From positions 1-7,943 of the forward strand of contig SLIH01000444.1 in assembly GCA_007135745.1 (NCBI GenBank): 7,943 bases of DNA, written 5' to 3'. Positions 1 to 6,152 of the stretch are shown piece after piece. This DNA comes from Halomonas sp. Lineage in GTDB: Bacteria > Pseudomonadota > Gammaproteobacteria > Pseudomonadales > Oleiphilaceae. Both the position numbers and the translations under genes were made by a program. The notes under the pieces are model-generated. The model was not told the DNA's origin. It saw only the letters and a list, made by a program, of their open reading frames with translations, and ran no database searches. Each line of letters begins with the position of its first letter. Within the stretch, counting starts at the first letter, position 1.

Positions 1-865
1 CATGATGCCCAAACTTTAGCTTATAGGTGGTTAGACCCAGAGCGCGTCCCAGTATTTGATGCCCCAGACAGATACCAAATACCGGCACCTTTTGCTCCAC
101 AAAAACCTTGATCGCCTCAATGGCATAATCGCAGGGTTCCGGGTCACCCGGACCATTGGAGAGAAAAACCCCGTCGGGCTTCATTGCCAGAACGTCTTCC
201 GCCGGGGTCCTGGCCGGTACCAGCGTGACCTCACAGCCACGCGAAACCAGAAGTCGCAGGATGTTGTACTTGATGCCGTAGTCGTAGGCGACGACCCGGT
301 AGCGGGTTTCCGGTGCTTCACCGTACCCATCTGCCAGAGTCCAGTCGGACTGGGTCCAGGTGCCCTTCTCCGAGCAACCGGCCGTGCTGGCAAGGTCCAT
401 CCCCTTCAGCCCCGGGAACTCACGCGCCAGCGCCAACGCCTGTTCCTCGGTCGCATCAGGCCCGGCAACAATGGCGCCGCCCTGGGAACCCTTGTTACGC
501 AGCAGCCGCGTCAGACGCCGGGTATCGACGCCAGCAATGGCAACAATATTGCTGGCGGCGAGATAATCGGAGAGCGACTGGGAGCTGCGCCAGTTGCTGG
601 CGAGCAAGGGCAGATCGCGAATAACCAGCCCATCGGCGCAGATGCGGCTTGATTCCACATCCTCGGGATTAACACCGGTATTGCCGATATGGGGGTAGGT
701 CAGGGTTACGATCTGGCGTGTGTAGGAGGGGTCGGTCAGGATTTCCTGATAGCCGGTCATGGCCGTATTGAAGACCACTTCACCACTGGTGCTGCCCTGG
801 GCACCAATGGATTCCCCCCGAAAAATACTGCCGTCTGCAAGCGCGAGAATTGCTGGTTCTGTCAA
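1..865 (-). CDS. carA: Carbamoyl-phosphate synthase small (glutaminase) subunit, 3' end cut by window
   Basis: CarA hydrolyses glutamine and channels ammonia to the large subunit CarB, which makes carbamoyl phosphate for arginine and pyrimidine synthesis in the cytoplasm. The minus strand reads 288 codons from a TTG at 865, beginning [15 protein letters not shown]. The amino-terminal domain has the family stretches [17 protein letters not shown] and [10 protein letters not shown]. The class I glutamine amidotransferase domain follows, with NGPGDP at residues 237-242 and the nucleophile Cys266 in GICLGHQ. The gene leaves the window just after KFGHH, so the His/Glu pair of the catalytic triad and about 90 residues of a roughly 380-residue protein are not visible. 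TTG is chosen because it gives the exact family N-terminus, has a GAGGG ribosome site 7 bases upstream, and no in-frame ATG lies in the codons just upstream. E. coli carA is also known to start with TTG. carB is expected beyond the left edge. Confidence 0.97.
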   Translation of the reverse strand, partial: MTEPAILALADGSIFRGESIGAQGSTSGEVVFNTAMTGYQEILTDPSYTRQIVTLTYPHIGNTGVNPEDVESSRICADGLVIRDLPLLASNWRSSQSLSDYLAASNIVAIAGVDTRRLTRLLRNKGSQGGAIVAGPDATEEQALALAREFPGLKGMDLASTAGCSEKGTWTQSDWTLADGYGEAPETRYRVVAYDYGIKYNILRLLVSRGCEVTLVPARTPAEDVLAMKPDGVFLSNGPGDPEPCDYAIEAIKVFVEQKVPVFGICLGHQILGRALGLTTYKLKFGHH

Positions 866-872
866 TGCCGTG

Positions 873-877
873 CCCTC
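873..877 (-). promoter_or_regulatory. carA ribosome binding site
   Basis: GAGGG on the minus strand lies 7 bases upstream of the TTG codon at 863-865. It supports this non-ATG start over any other codon nearby. Confidence 0.7.
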
Positions 878-940
878 GTCTAGCGTTTCTGGCGGGATAA
901 AACGCGCTCTCACGACACTCCGGCTCTGATTTCAGGCCGC

Positions 941-980
941 AAAAAAGCGAGACGGTGTCCTGGACGCCGTCCCGCTTTTT
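941..980 (-). terminator. Terminator-like hairpin in the carA leader (possible attenuator)
   Basis: On the minus strand, bases 975-967 (GCGGGACGG) pair with 955-947 (CCGTCTCGC) in nine base pairs. One is a G-U pair, which would be an A-C mismatch on the plus strand, so the structure suits minus-strand RNA better. Five further A-T pairs flank the stem, which is followed by six T residues (946-941); the loop is 11 bases. This is a good intrinsic terminator. It lies downstream of both dapB and the candidate carA promoter, 75 bases before the carA start, so it could end dapB transcripts, attenuate carA transcripts, or both. A competing small hairpin, GGAC (972-969) with GTCC (965-962), would disrupt part of its stem. 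Terminator form is clear; the attenuator role is inference. Confidence 0.75.
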
Positions 981-1023
981 GTTGTCTGGCATTGCCGGTG
1001 AAAGAAGCGCTTTGATAAATCCG

Positions 1024-1065
1024 GCGTATTTTACCGCCGCGAGGGTGGTTTTGTCTATCTCGACA
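1024..1065 (-). promoter_or_regulatory. Candidate ArgR operator (Pseudomonas type) over the carA promoter
   Basis: Two direct half-sites exactly 21 bases apart resemble the Pseudomonas ArgR half-site pattern TGTCGC-N8-AA-N5. The first is TGTCGA-N8-AA (1065-1050), five of six positions; the second is CCTCGC-N8-AA (1044-1029), four of six. Together they cover the -35 and -10 elements, where a repressor would block transcription. carA is a natural ArgR target because carbamoyl phosphate feeds arginine synthesis. The match is by eye, the second half-site is weak, and whether this organism has that AraC-family ArgR is not visible here. Confidence 0.35.
1028..1057 (-). promoter_or_regulatory. Candidate sigma-70 promoter for carA
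   Basis: TAGACA (1057-1052) and TAAAAT (1033-1028) on the minus strand are separated by 18 bases and match five of six positions each of the -35 and -10 consensus. Transcription would start near 1021, giving a leader of about 155 bases before carA that contains the hairpin at 941-980. The promoter lies in the dapB-carA gap, so carA can be expressed independently of the upstream genes. Confidence 0.6.
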
Positions 1066-1092
1066 GGAACAAAACCGACGGCACGTACGGGT

Positions 1093-1911
<819 letters not shown>

Positions 1912-1958
1912 TCATCCCCATGAAAACCTGTCCAAACCAAGGAACAACCAGCCGCAAC

Positions 1959-1991
1959 CTCCTTGCTCCTTGCTCCTTGCTCCTTGCTCCT
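1959..1991 (-). repeat. Heptamer tandem repeat (GGAGCAA, about 4.6 copies)
   Basis: On the minus strand four perfect GGAGCAA units run from 1990 to 1963, followed by a partial unit GGAG. The array starts inside the dnaJ stop codon: the AG of TAG belongs to it. Each unit contains a Shine-Dalgarno-like GGAG, but the last is over 50 bases from the dapB start, too far to be its ribosome site. A CAAGGA on the plus strand at 1938-1943 is complementary to the TCCTTG units, so the repeat could also fold back. The array is a likely slippage-prone site; function unknown. Confidence 0.9.
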
Positions 1992-3117
1992 AAAACTTCA
2001 TATCCTCAAAGAAGCTCTTAACCCCTTCAAACCAGGAACTCTTCCTGGGTCCGTGATGACTGCCCCCCTGATCATCATCGAGGGTGTCACCAAATTCCCG
2101 CAGCAATTCTTTCTGCTTCCTGGTCAGGTTTACCGGAGTTTCGACCATAACACGACACAGAAGATCGCCAGGGGGACCACCGCGCACCGGAGTCACGCCC
2201 TTACCCCGAAGCCGGAAGAGTTTTCCGGTCTGGGTCTCCGGCGGAATCTTCAGTTTGACGCGCCCATCCAGGGTGGGCACTTCAAGCTCGCCCCCCAGGG
2301 CTGCATCAACGAAACTGATCGGAACATCACAGTGCAGATTGCGCCCATCCCGGGTAAAGAGCGGATGATCCTTAACCGAAATCTGCACATAGAGATCACC
2401 CGGAGGGCCGCCCTGAACACCAGGCTCCCCTTCACCGGACAGGCGAATGCGATCCCCGGTATCCACACCGGGCGGCACCTTGACCGAGAGGGTTTTCTCC
2501 TCCTCGACCAGACCCTGCCCACGGCAGGCTTTACAGGGGTTCTTCACAATCTTTCCGGAACCCCGACAGTTCGGGCAGGTCTGCTGCACGGAAAAGAAAC
2601 CCTGCTGCATCCGCACCTGCCCCATACCACGGCAGGTCGGGCAGGTCTCGGGCCGGGTTCCCGGCTCAGCGCCGGAGCCGCTACAGCTCTTACATTCCGT
2701 GTGCGTGGGAATTTCGATCTTTACGTTCTTGCCACGGACAGCATCCTCAAGATCCAGCTCCAGCGTGTAGCGCAGATCAGCACCACGATTACTGCGCCCG
2801 CGACCACCGCCAAAGATGTCCCCGAACACATCGCCAAAGATATCGGAGAAGCTTGCGCCACCGGCCCCGAAACCACCCGCGCCAGCCTGACCATCAACAC
2901 CGGCATGACCGAACTGGTCATAGGCAGCCCGTTTTTCAGAGTCACCGAGGACTTCGTAAGCTTCGCTGGCCTCCTTGAACCGCGCTTCGGCATCGTCATC
3001 ATCCGGGTTACGATCCGGGTGATACTTCATCGCCAGCTTGCGATAAGCCTTTTTGATTTCTTTCTCGTCGGCGCTGCGCGAAACACCGAGAATTTCATAA
3101 TAATCGCGTTTGGCCAT
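1990..3117 (-). CDS. dnaJ: Chaperone protein DnaJ (Hsp40)
   Basis: DnaJ delivers unfolded clients to DnaK and stimulates its ATPase. The 375-residue protein has the full type I layout. The J domain occupies about residues 4-70 with the HPD motif at 33-35. A Gly/Phe-rich linker spans about 70-107 ([19 protein letters not shown]). The zinc-binding domain has four CxxC motifs with Cys pairs at 142/145, 159/162, 181/184 and 195/198, each followed by a GxG-type turn. Substrate-binding beta domains cover about 205-340, and the tail ends [14 protein letters not shown]. Two zinc centres should therefore be intact. The ATG at 3117 gives the canonical start [12 protein letters not shown]; its ribosome site is weak (GGA five bases upstream). 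dnaJ lies 130 bases downstream of dnaK, behind a terminator-like hairpin, so it is probably made in smaller amounts than DnaK. Confidence 0.98.
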   Translation of the reverse strand: MAKRDYYEILGVSRSADEKEIKKAYRKLAMKYHPDRNPDDDDAEARFKEASEAYEVLGDSEKRAAYDQFGHAGVDGQAGAGGFGAGGASFSDIFGDVFGDIFGGGRGRSNRGADLRYTLELDLEDAVRGKNVKIEIPTHTECKSCSGSGAEPGTRPETCPTCRGMGQVRMQQGFFSVQQTCPNCRGSGKIVKNPCKACRGQGLVEEEKTLSVKVPPGVDTGDRIRLSGEGEPGVQGGPPGDLYVQISVKDHPLFTRDGRNLHCDVPISFVDAALGGELEVPTLDGRVKLKIPPETQTGKLFRLRGKGVTPVRGGPPGDLLCRVMVETPVNLTRKQKELLREFGDTLDDDQGGSHHGPRKSSWFEGVKSFFEDMKF

Positions 3118-3139
3118 GACAATCCGTCACTCGCTGTTA

Positions 3140-3160
3140 CGGCTACCACCGGGGTAGCCG
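3140..3160 (-). other. Hairpin upstream of dnaJ
   Basis: A perfect eight-base-pair inverted repeat, CGGCTACC with GGTAGCCG and a five-base loop, lies 22 bases before the dnaJ start. No T tract follows on the minus strand, so it is not a standard terminator. It may stabilise the processed dnaJ transcript or affect its translation. The structure is seen; the role is inference. Confidence 0.55.
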
Positions 3161-3192
3161 AATGAAACCATTAGCCGTTTTTACAAAGACAA

Positions 3193-3214
3193 ACGCGGGA
3201 GTTGCCTCCCGCGT
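3193..3214 (-). terminator. Intrinsic terminator between dnaK and dnaJ
   Basis: A perfect nine-base-pair stem, ACGCGGGAG with CTCCCGCGT, closes on a GCAA tetraloop (GNRA type) when read on the minus strand. It is followed by the T-rich run TTGTCTTTGT and begins 34 bases after the dnaK stop. The tract is interrupted by G and C, which suggests partial rather than complete termination, fitting the usual need for more DnaK than DnaJ. Confidence 0.75.
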
Positions 3215-3247
3215 CGGTCAATTCAGAGGTTGCAGACAATAACGATG

Positions 3248-5179
3248 TTACTGCTTATTGTCATCATCCTTGACCTCTTCGAACTCGGCATCGACGGCAT
3301 CATCACCACCGGCGCCGCTTTCCTGCTGTGCCTGGCCGGCGTCGGCCTCGCCTTCAGCGCCCTGCTCGGAATACATCTTCTGAGCCAGGCTGGCTGAAGC
3401 TTCGGTCAGCTTCTGGGTCTTGGCCTCAATATCGTCCTTATCATCCGTTTTCAGCGCTTCCTCCAGTTCGGAAATCGCGCTCTCAATGGCCTGCTTTTCC
3501 TCATCCGTGGCCTTGTCACCGGCCTCTTCCACGCTCTTGCGCACCGCATGAATCATGCTGTCGCCCTGGTTCCGGGCCTGCACCAGCTCTTCGAACTTGC
3601 GGTCTTCTTCGGCGTGGGCCTCGGCGTCCTTCTCCATCTGCTCGACTTCTTCTTCACTCAGACCGGAAGACGCCTTGATCACGATGGACTGTTCCTTGCC
3701 AGTGGCCTTGTCCTTGGCGGAGACGTTGAGGATACCGTTGGCGTCGATATCGAAAGTCACCTCAATCTGAGGCACACCACGCGGCGCGGGCGGAATATCC
3801 GCCAGATCAAAACGTCCCAGCGACTTGTTCTGTGTCGCCTGCTTGCGCTCGCCCTGGACCACATGAATGGTCACAGCGGTCTGATTGTCCTCAGCCGTGG
3901 AGAAAGTCTGCGACTTCTTGGTCGGGATCGTGGTGTTCTTCTCGATGACCGGTGTTGCCACGCCACCCATGGTTTCGATACCCAGAGTAAGCGGCGTCAC
4001 GTCCAGAAGCAGCACGTCCTTGACGTCGCCGGACATAACGGAACCCTGCAGGGCAGCACCCATGGCCACGGCTTCGTCCGGGTTGACGTCCTTGCGCGGC
4101 TCTTTACCGAAGAAGTCCTTGACCTTTTCCTGAACCATCGGCATCCGGGTCTGACCACCGACCAGAATAACCTCATCCACTTCGCCGGCCTTGATGCCCG
4201 CGTCCTCAATAGCCGTTTTACACGGCCCCAGGCTGCGCTGGACCAGGTCCTCGACCAGGGATTCCAGCTTGGCACGGGTCACCTTGACGTTGAGGTGCTT
4301 GGGTCCGTTCTGGTCGGCCGTGATATACGGCAGATTCACATCGGTCTGCTGGCTGGAGGACAGCTCAATCTTCGCCTTCTCGGCCGCCTCTTTCAGACGC
4401 TGCATGGCCAGAGAGTCACCGCGCAGATCAATGCCGGAATCCTTCTTGAACTGATCCGCCAGGTATTCAATCAGCTTAAGGTCGAAGTCTTCGCCGCCAA
4501 GGAAGGTATCCCCGTTGGTGGCAAGCACCTCAAACTGGGTCTCACCGTCCACGTCGGCAATTTCGATGATGGAAATATCGAAGGTACCACCACCCAGATC
4601 ATAGACGGCTACCGTACGATCCTGACCCTTGCGGTCGAGACCGTAAGCCAGTGCGGCTGCGGTCGGCTCGTTGATGATCCGCTTGACCTCAAGCCCGGCG
4701 ATACGACCCGCGTCCTTGGTTGCCTGGCGCTGGTTATCATTGAAGTAGGCCGGAACCGTTACGACGGCTTCGGTCACTTTTTCGCCGAGATAGTCTTCAG
4801 CGGTCTTCTTCATCTTCTTGAGCACTTCCGCCGAGATCTGCGGAGGCGCCATCTTCTTGTCATTGACCTCAACCCAGGCGTCACCATTGTCATTCTTGAC
4901 GATCTTGTACGGCACCATCTTGATGTCTTTCTGTACAACATCGTCGTCGAAACGACGACCGATCAGCCGCTTGATGGCATAGAGCGTGTTGTGCGGGTTG
5001 GTCACCGCCTGACGTTTTGCGCTCTGCCCGACCAGGATCTCGCCTTCATCTGTGTAGGCCACGATGGACGGGGTGGTGCGATCGCCTTCGGCGTTCTCGA
5101 TCACCTTGACTCCGTCGCCATCAGGAATGGCCACACAGGAGTTGGTCGTACCCAGGTCAATACCGATAATCTTACCCAT
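3248..5179 (-). CDS. dnaK: Chaperone protein DnaK (Hsp70)
   Basis: DnaK is the ATP-driven Hsp70 that binds exposed hydrophobic peptides in the cytoplasm, cycling with DnaJ and GrpE. The 643-residue protein (638 in E. coli) aligns without shifts through the ATPase domain. The phosphate loop DLGTTNS is at residues 8-14, catalytic Lys70 is in [19 protein letters not shown] is at 194-201 with the phosphorylatable Thr199, and [11 protein letters not shown] is at 337-347. The hydrophobic interdomain linker VLLLDVTPL is at 389-397. The substrate-binding beta domain and helical lid follow. A low-complexity tail rich in Gly, Ala, Glu and Gln leads to [14 protein letters not shown], which contains the conserved terminal EEV region but runs a few residues beyond the E. 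coli end. The ATG at 5179 has GGAG seven bases upstream. grpE is 160 bases upstream, and a heat-shock-type promoter sits at the grpE stop. Confidence 0.99.
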   Translation of the reverse strand: MGKIIGIDLGTTNSCVAIPDGDGVKVIENAEGDRTTPSIVAYTDEGEILVGQSAKRQAVTNPHNTLYAIKRLIGRRFDDDVVQKDIKMVPYKIVKNDNGDAWVEVNDKKMAPPQISAEVLKKMKKTAEDYLGEKVTEAVVTVPAYFNDNQRQATKDAGRIAGLEVKRIINEPTAAALAYGLDRKGQDRTVAVYDLGGGTFDISIIEIADVDGETQFEVLATNGDTFLGGEDFDLKLIEYLADQFKKDSGIDLRGDSLAMQRLKEAAEKAKIELSSSQQTDVNLPYITADQNGPKHLNVKVTRAKLESLVEDLVQRSLGPCKTAIEDAGIKAGEVDEVILVGGQTRMPMVQEKVKDFFGKEPRKDVNPDEAVAMGAALQGSVMSGDVKDVLLLDVTPLTLGIETMGGVATPVIEKNTTIPTKKSQTFSTAEDNQTAVTIHVVQGERKQATQNKSLGRFDLADIPPAPRGVPQIEVTFDIDANGILNVSAKDKATGKEQSIVIKASSGLSEEEVEQMEKDAEAHAEEDRKFEELVQARNQGDSMIHAVRKSVEEAGDKATDEEKQAIESAISELEEALKTDDKDDIEAKTQKLTEASASLAQKMYSEQGAEGEADAGQAQQESGAGGDDAVDAEFEEVKDDDNKQ

Positions 5180-5315
5180 GGAATCACTCCAGTTTTCCGA
5201 TTCTGAATGTTGGAATTCTGCCTCTGCCCCACCGGCCCCTTTCTGCCTGTTCAGCTACTCAGGCTCCGGTCTGGCCAACCCTGCGGGTTAGGGCTCTGAA
5301 TCCGTTGTTACTGCC
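5180..5315 (-). other. dnaK leader region
   Basis: If transcription starts at the promoter overlapping the grpE stop, dnaK has an untranslated leader of about 130 bases. Two small inverted repeats lie in it: AACCC with GGGTT around a three-base loop (5277-5289), and GCCTG with CAGGC around a ten-base loop (5245-5264). Neither has a T tract. I see no other gene or known RNA motif here. Confidence 0.35.
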
Positions 5316-5344
5316 TATATTGGATTCAAATCGAACTTTTCAAG
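5316..5344 (-). promoter_or_regulatory. Candidate sigma-32 (heat shock) promoter for dnaK
   Basis: The minus strand has CTTGAAA (5344-5338), a perfect match to the sigma-32 -35 element, then a 13-base spacer, then TCCAATATA (5324-5316), matching six of nine positions of the -10 consensus CCCCATTTA. The -35 element overlaps the TGA stop of grpE. The same bases also allow a weaker sigma-70 reading (TTGAAA, 18 bases, TATAGG). Confidence 0.5.
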
Positions 5345-5960
5345 CCTGTTCGTCGACGTTACCGCCTTCGGGCTTCTCAGCTTTGGCGACCATGACCATG
5401 GCCGGCCGAACCACACGATCATTCAGCGTGTACCCCTTTTGCATCACCGCAATGACCGAGTTGGGCTCCGCTTCCGCGCTCGGGACCATCGACATGGCTT
5501 CATGCTGCTGCGGATCGAAGGGCTCGCCCACCGGATTGATCTGCCGGACGTTGAACTTCTCCAGCACGCCCATGAACATGCTCAGGGTCATGTCCACGCC
5601 TTCCTTGATGCGAACGAGCACTTCCTCGCTCTGGACCTCATGCCCCTCGGTACTCTCAACCGCCTTCTCCAGGCTGTCCACCACCGGCAGAAGTTCCTTC
5701 ACGAACTTCTCCAGAGCGAATTTGTGAGCCTTCTCCACATCGATCTCGGCCCGGCGGCGCATGTTCTGCATTTCCGCCTTTGCGCGAAGCGCCTGGTCCT
5801 TGTATTGCTCCACCTGCTCCAGCAGAGCCTGGACCTGATCGCCACCTTCCTCAGGCGAACCTTCGCCTTCGGATGCGCCCACCTCGGGTTCCGCATCAGT
5901 GCCGGCTTCGCCTTTCACTTCTTCCGCGGATTCCTCGTTGCGATTCTCTTCTGAGCTCAT
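5340..5960 (-). CDS. grpE: Nucleotide exchange factor GrpE
   Basis: GrpE acts as a dimer that releases ADP from DnaK and so resets the chaperone cycle. The 206-residue protein (197 in E. coli) has an acidic, disordered leader of about 40 residues, a long helix that should form the dimer coiled coil (about 41-100), and the carboxy-terminal beta domain that contacts DnaK. The family signature runs from about 142 to 192 ([19 protein letters not shown], then [20 protein letters not shown]). The ATG at 5960 ([10 protein letters not shown]) is preferred because GAGG lies five bases upstream. An in-frame ATG at 5975 would add MHEVT but has only a poor ribosome site, and the better site would then lie inside the gene. 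grpE is the first gene of the minus-strand chaperone cluster, behind a strong heat-shock promoter and divergent from recN. Confidence 0.97.
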   Translation of the reverse strand: MSSEENRNEESAEEVKGEAGTDAEPEVGASEGEGSPEEGGDQVQALLEQVEQYKDQALRAKAEMQNMRRRAEIDVEKAHKFALEKFVKELLPVVDSLEKAVESTEGHEVQSEEVLVRIKEGVDMTLSMFMGVLEKFNVRQINPVGEPFDPQQHEAMSMVPSAEAEPNSVIAVMQKGYTLNDRVVRPAMVMVAKAEKPEGGNVDEQA

Positions 5961-5962
5961 CG

Positions 5963-5969
5963 TCACCTC
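5963..5969 (-). promoter_or_regulatory. grpE ribosome binding site
   Basis: GAGGTGA on the minus strand, with GAGG five bases before the ATG at 5958-5960. It decides between the two in-frame ATG codons at 5960 and 5975 in favour of the shorter protein. Confidence 0.7.
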
Positions 5970-6020
5970 GTGCATCGTTCTTCAGGCGCCATCGCGCGCC
6001 CGATTTGAGTTCCTGCGGCC

Positions 6021-6049
6021 AATATGGGGCTGCATGTCGTTCTTTCAAC
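6021..6049 (-). promoter_or_regulatory. Sigma-32 (heat shock) promoter for grpE
   Basis: The minus strand reads GTTGAAA (6049-6043), a 13-base spacer, then CCCCATATT (6029-6021). The -10 box matches the sigma-32 core CCCCAT exactly and the -35 box differs from CTTGAAA at one base. Transcription would start near 6013, leaving about 50 bases of leader to the ATG at 5960. This is the best promoter match in the window and implies RpoH control of the chaperone cluster. Confidence 0.85.
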
Positions 6050-6080
6050 CTCCAGTTCCCGTGATCTGCATAAATGAGTC

Positions 6081-6109
6081 TTGAATCACGAAACACAATA
6101 CTGTACAAA
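6081..6109 (+). promoter_or_regulatory. Candidate sigma-70 promoter for recN
   Basis: TTGAAT (6081-6086) and TACAAA (6104-6109) are separated by 17 bases. The -10 element lies inside the first LexA box, as expected for a LexA-repressed promoter. The -10 match is only four of six, and TATACT at 6116-6121 or 6123-6128 are alternatives with poorer -35 partners. Confidence 0.5.
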
Positions 6110-6118
6110 AGAACATAT
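6099..6118 (+). promoter_or_regulatory. LexA (SOS) box 1 upstream of recN
   Basis: TACTGTACAAAAGAACATAT contains CTGT-N8-ACAT, one base from the CTGT-N8-ACAG core. It overlaps the candidate -10 element. On its own it would be a weaker site; it directly abuts the better box downstream. Confidence 0.65.
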
Positions 6119-6137
6119 ACTGTATACTCAAACAGGC
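6118..6137 (+). promoter_or_regulatory. LexA (SOS) box 2 upstream of recN
   Basis: TACTGTATACTCAAACAGGC has the perfect LexA core CTGT (6120-6123), eight bases, ACAG (6132-6135), with the first nine bases identical to the E. coli consensus. It ends 15 bases before the recN start. Its core is 19 bases downstream of the first box core, so two LexA dimers could bind side by side. E. coli recN is also known to carry more than one LexA box. Confidence 0.9.
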
Positions 6138-6152
6138 CAGGAAACCGACACA

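Noticed and set aside
56..652. A 198-codon open frame on the plus strand, antisense to carA
   Set aside because: carA on the minus strand is unmistakable across this region and the frame has no recognisable domain.
780..992. A 70-codon frame on the minus strand from an ATG at 992 through the carA leader hairpin, considered as a leader peptide
   Set aside because: It has no ribosome site, runs through the hairpin without a stop and overlaps carA out of frame, which does not fit a classical attenuator peptide. Its passage through the hairpin is only worth a glance if attenuation is confirmed.
1963..3165. A 400-codon open frame on the plus strand, antisense to dnaJ
   Set aside because: It shadows the dnaJ codons. 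Its first residues come from the heptamer array and there is no recognisable domain.
3548..5206. A 552-codon open frame on the plus strand, antisense to most of dnaK
   Set aside because: It is the mirror of a highly conserved, strongly codon-biased gene. Antisense frames of dnaK/hsp70 are a known artefact, some labelled in databases as NAD-specific glutamate dehydrogenase. No ribosome site or domain supports it.
5961..5975. The longer grpE start at 5975 adding MHEVT
   Set aside because: The strong GAGG site sits inside this extension at the right distance for the ATG at 5960, while the upstream ATG has only a weak site.
6061..6089. Inverted repeat GTGAT...ATCAC upstream of recN, considered as a CRP-like site
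   Set aside because: The arms are 19 bases apart, not the six-base spacing of a CRP site, and are short enough to occur by chance.
6081..6152. An upstream extension of recN by 24 codons from a TTG at 6081
   Set aside because: It would place the candidate promoter and both LexA boxes inside the gene and has no family support; the ATG at 6153 gives the canonical RecN start.
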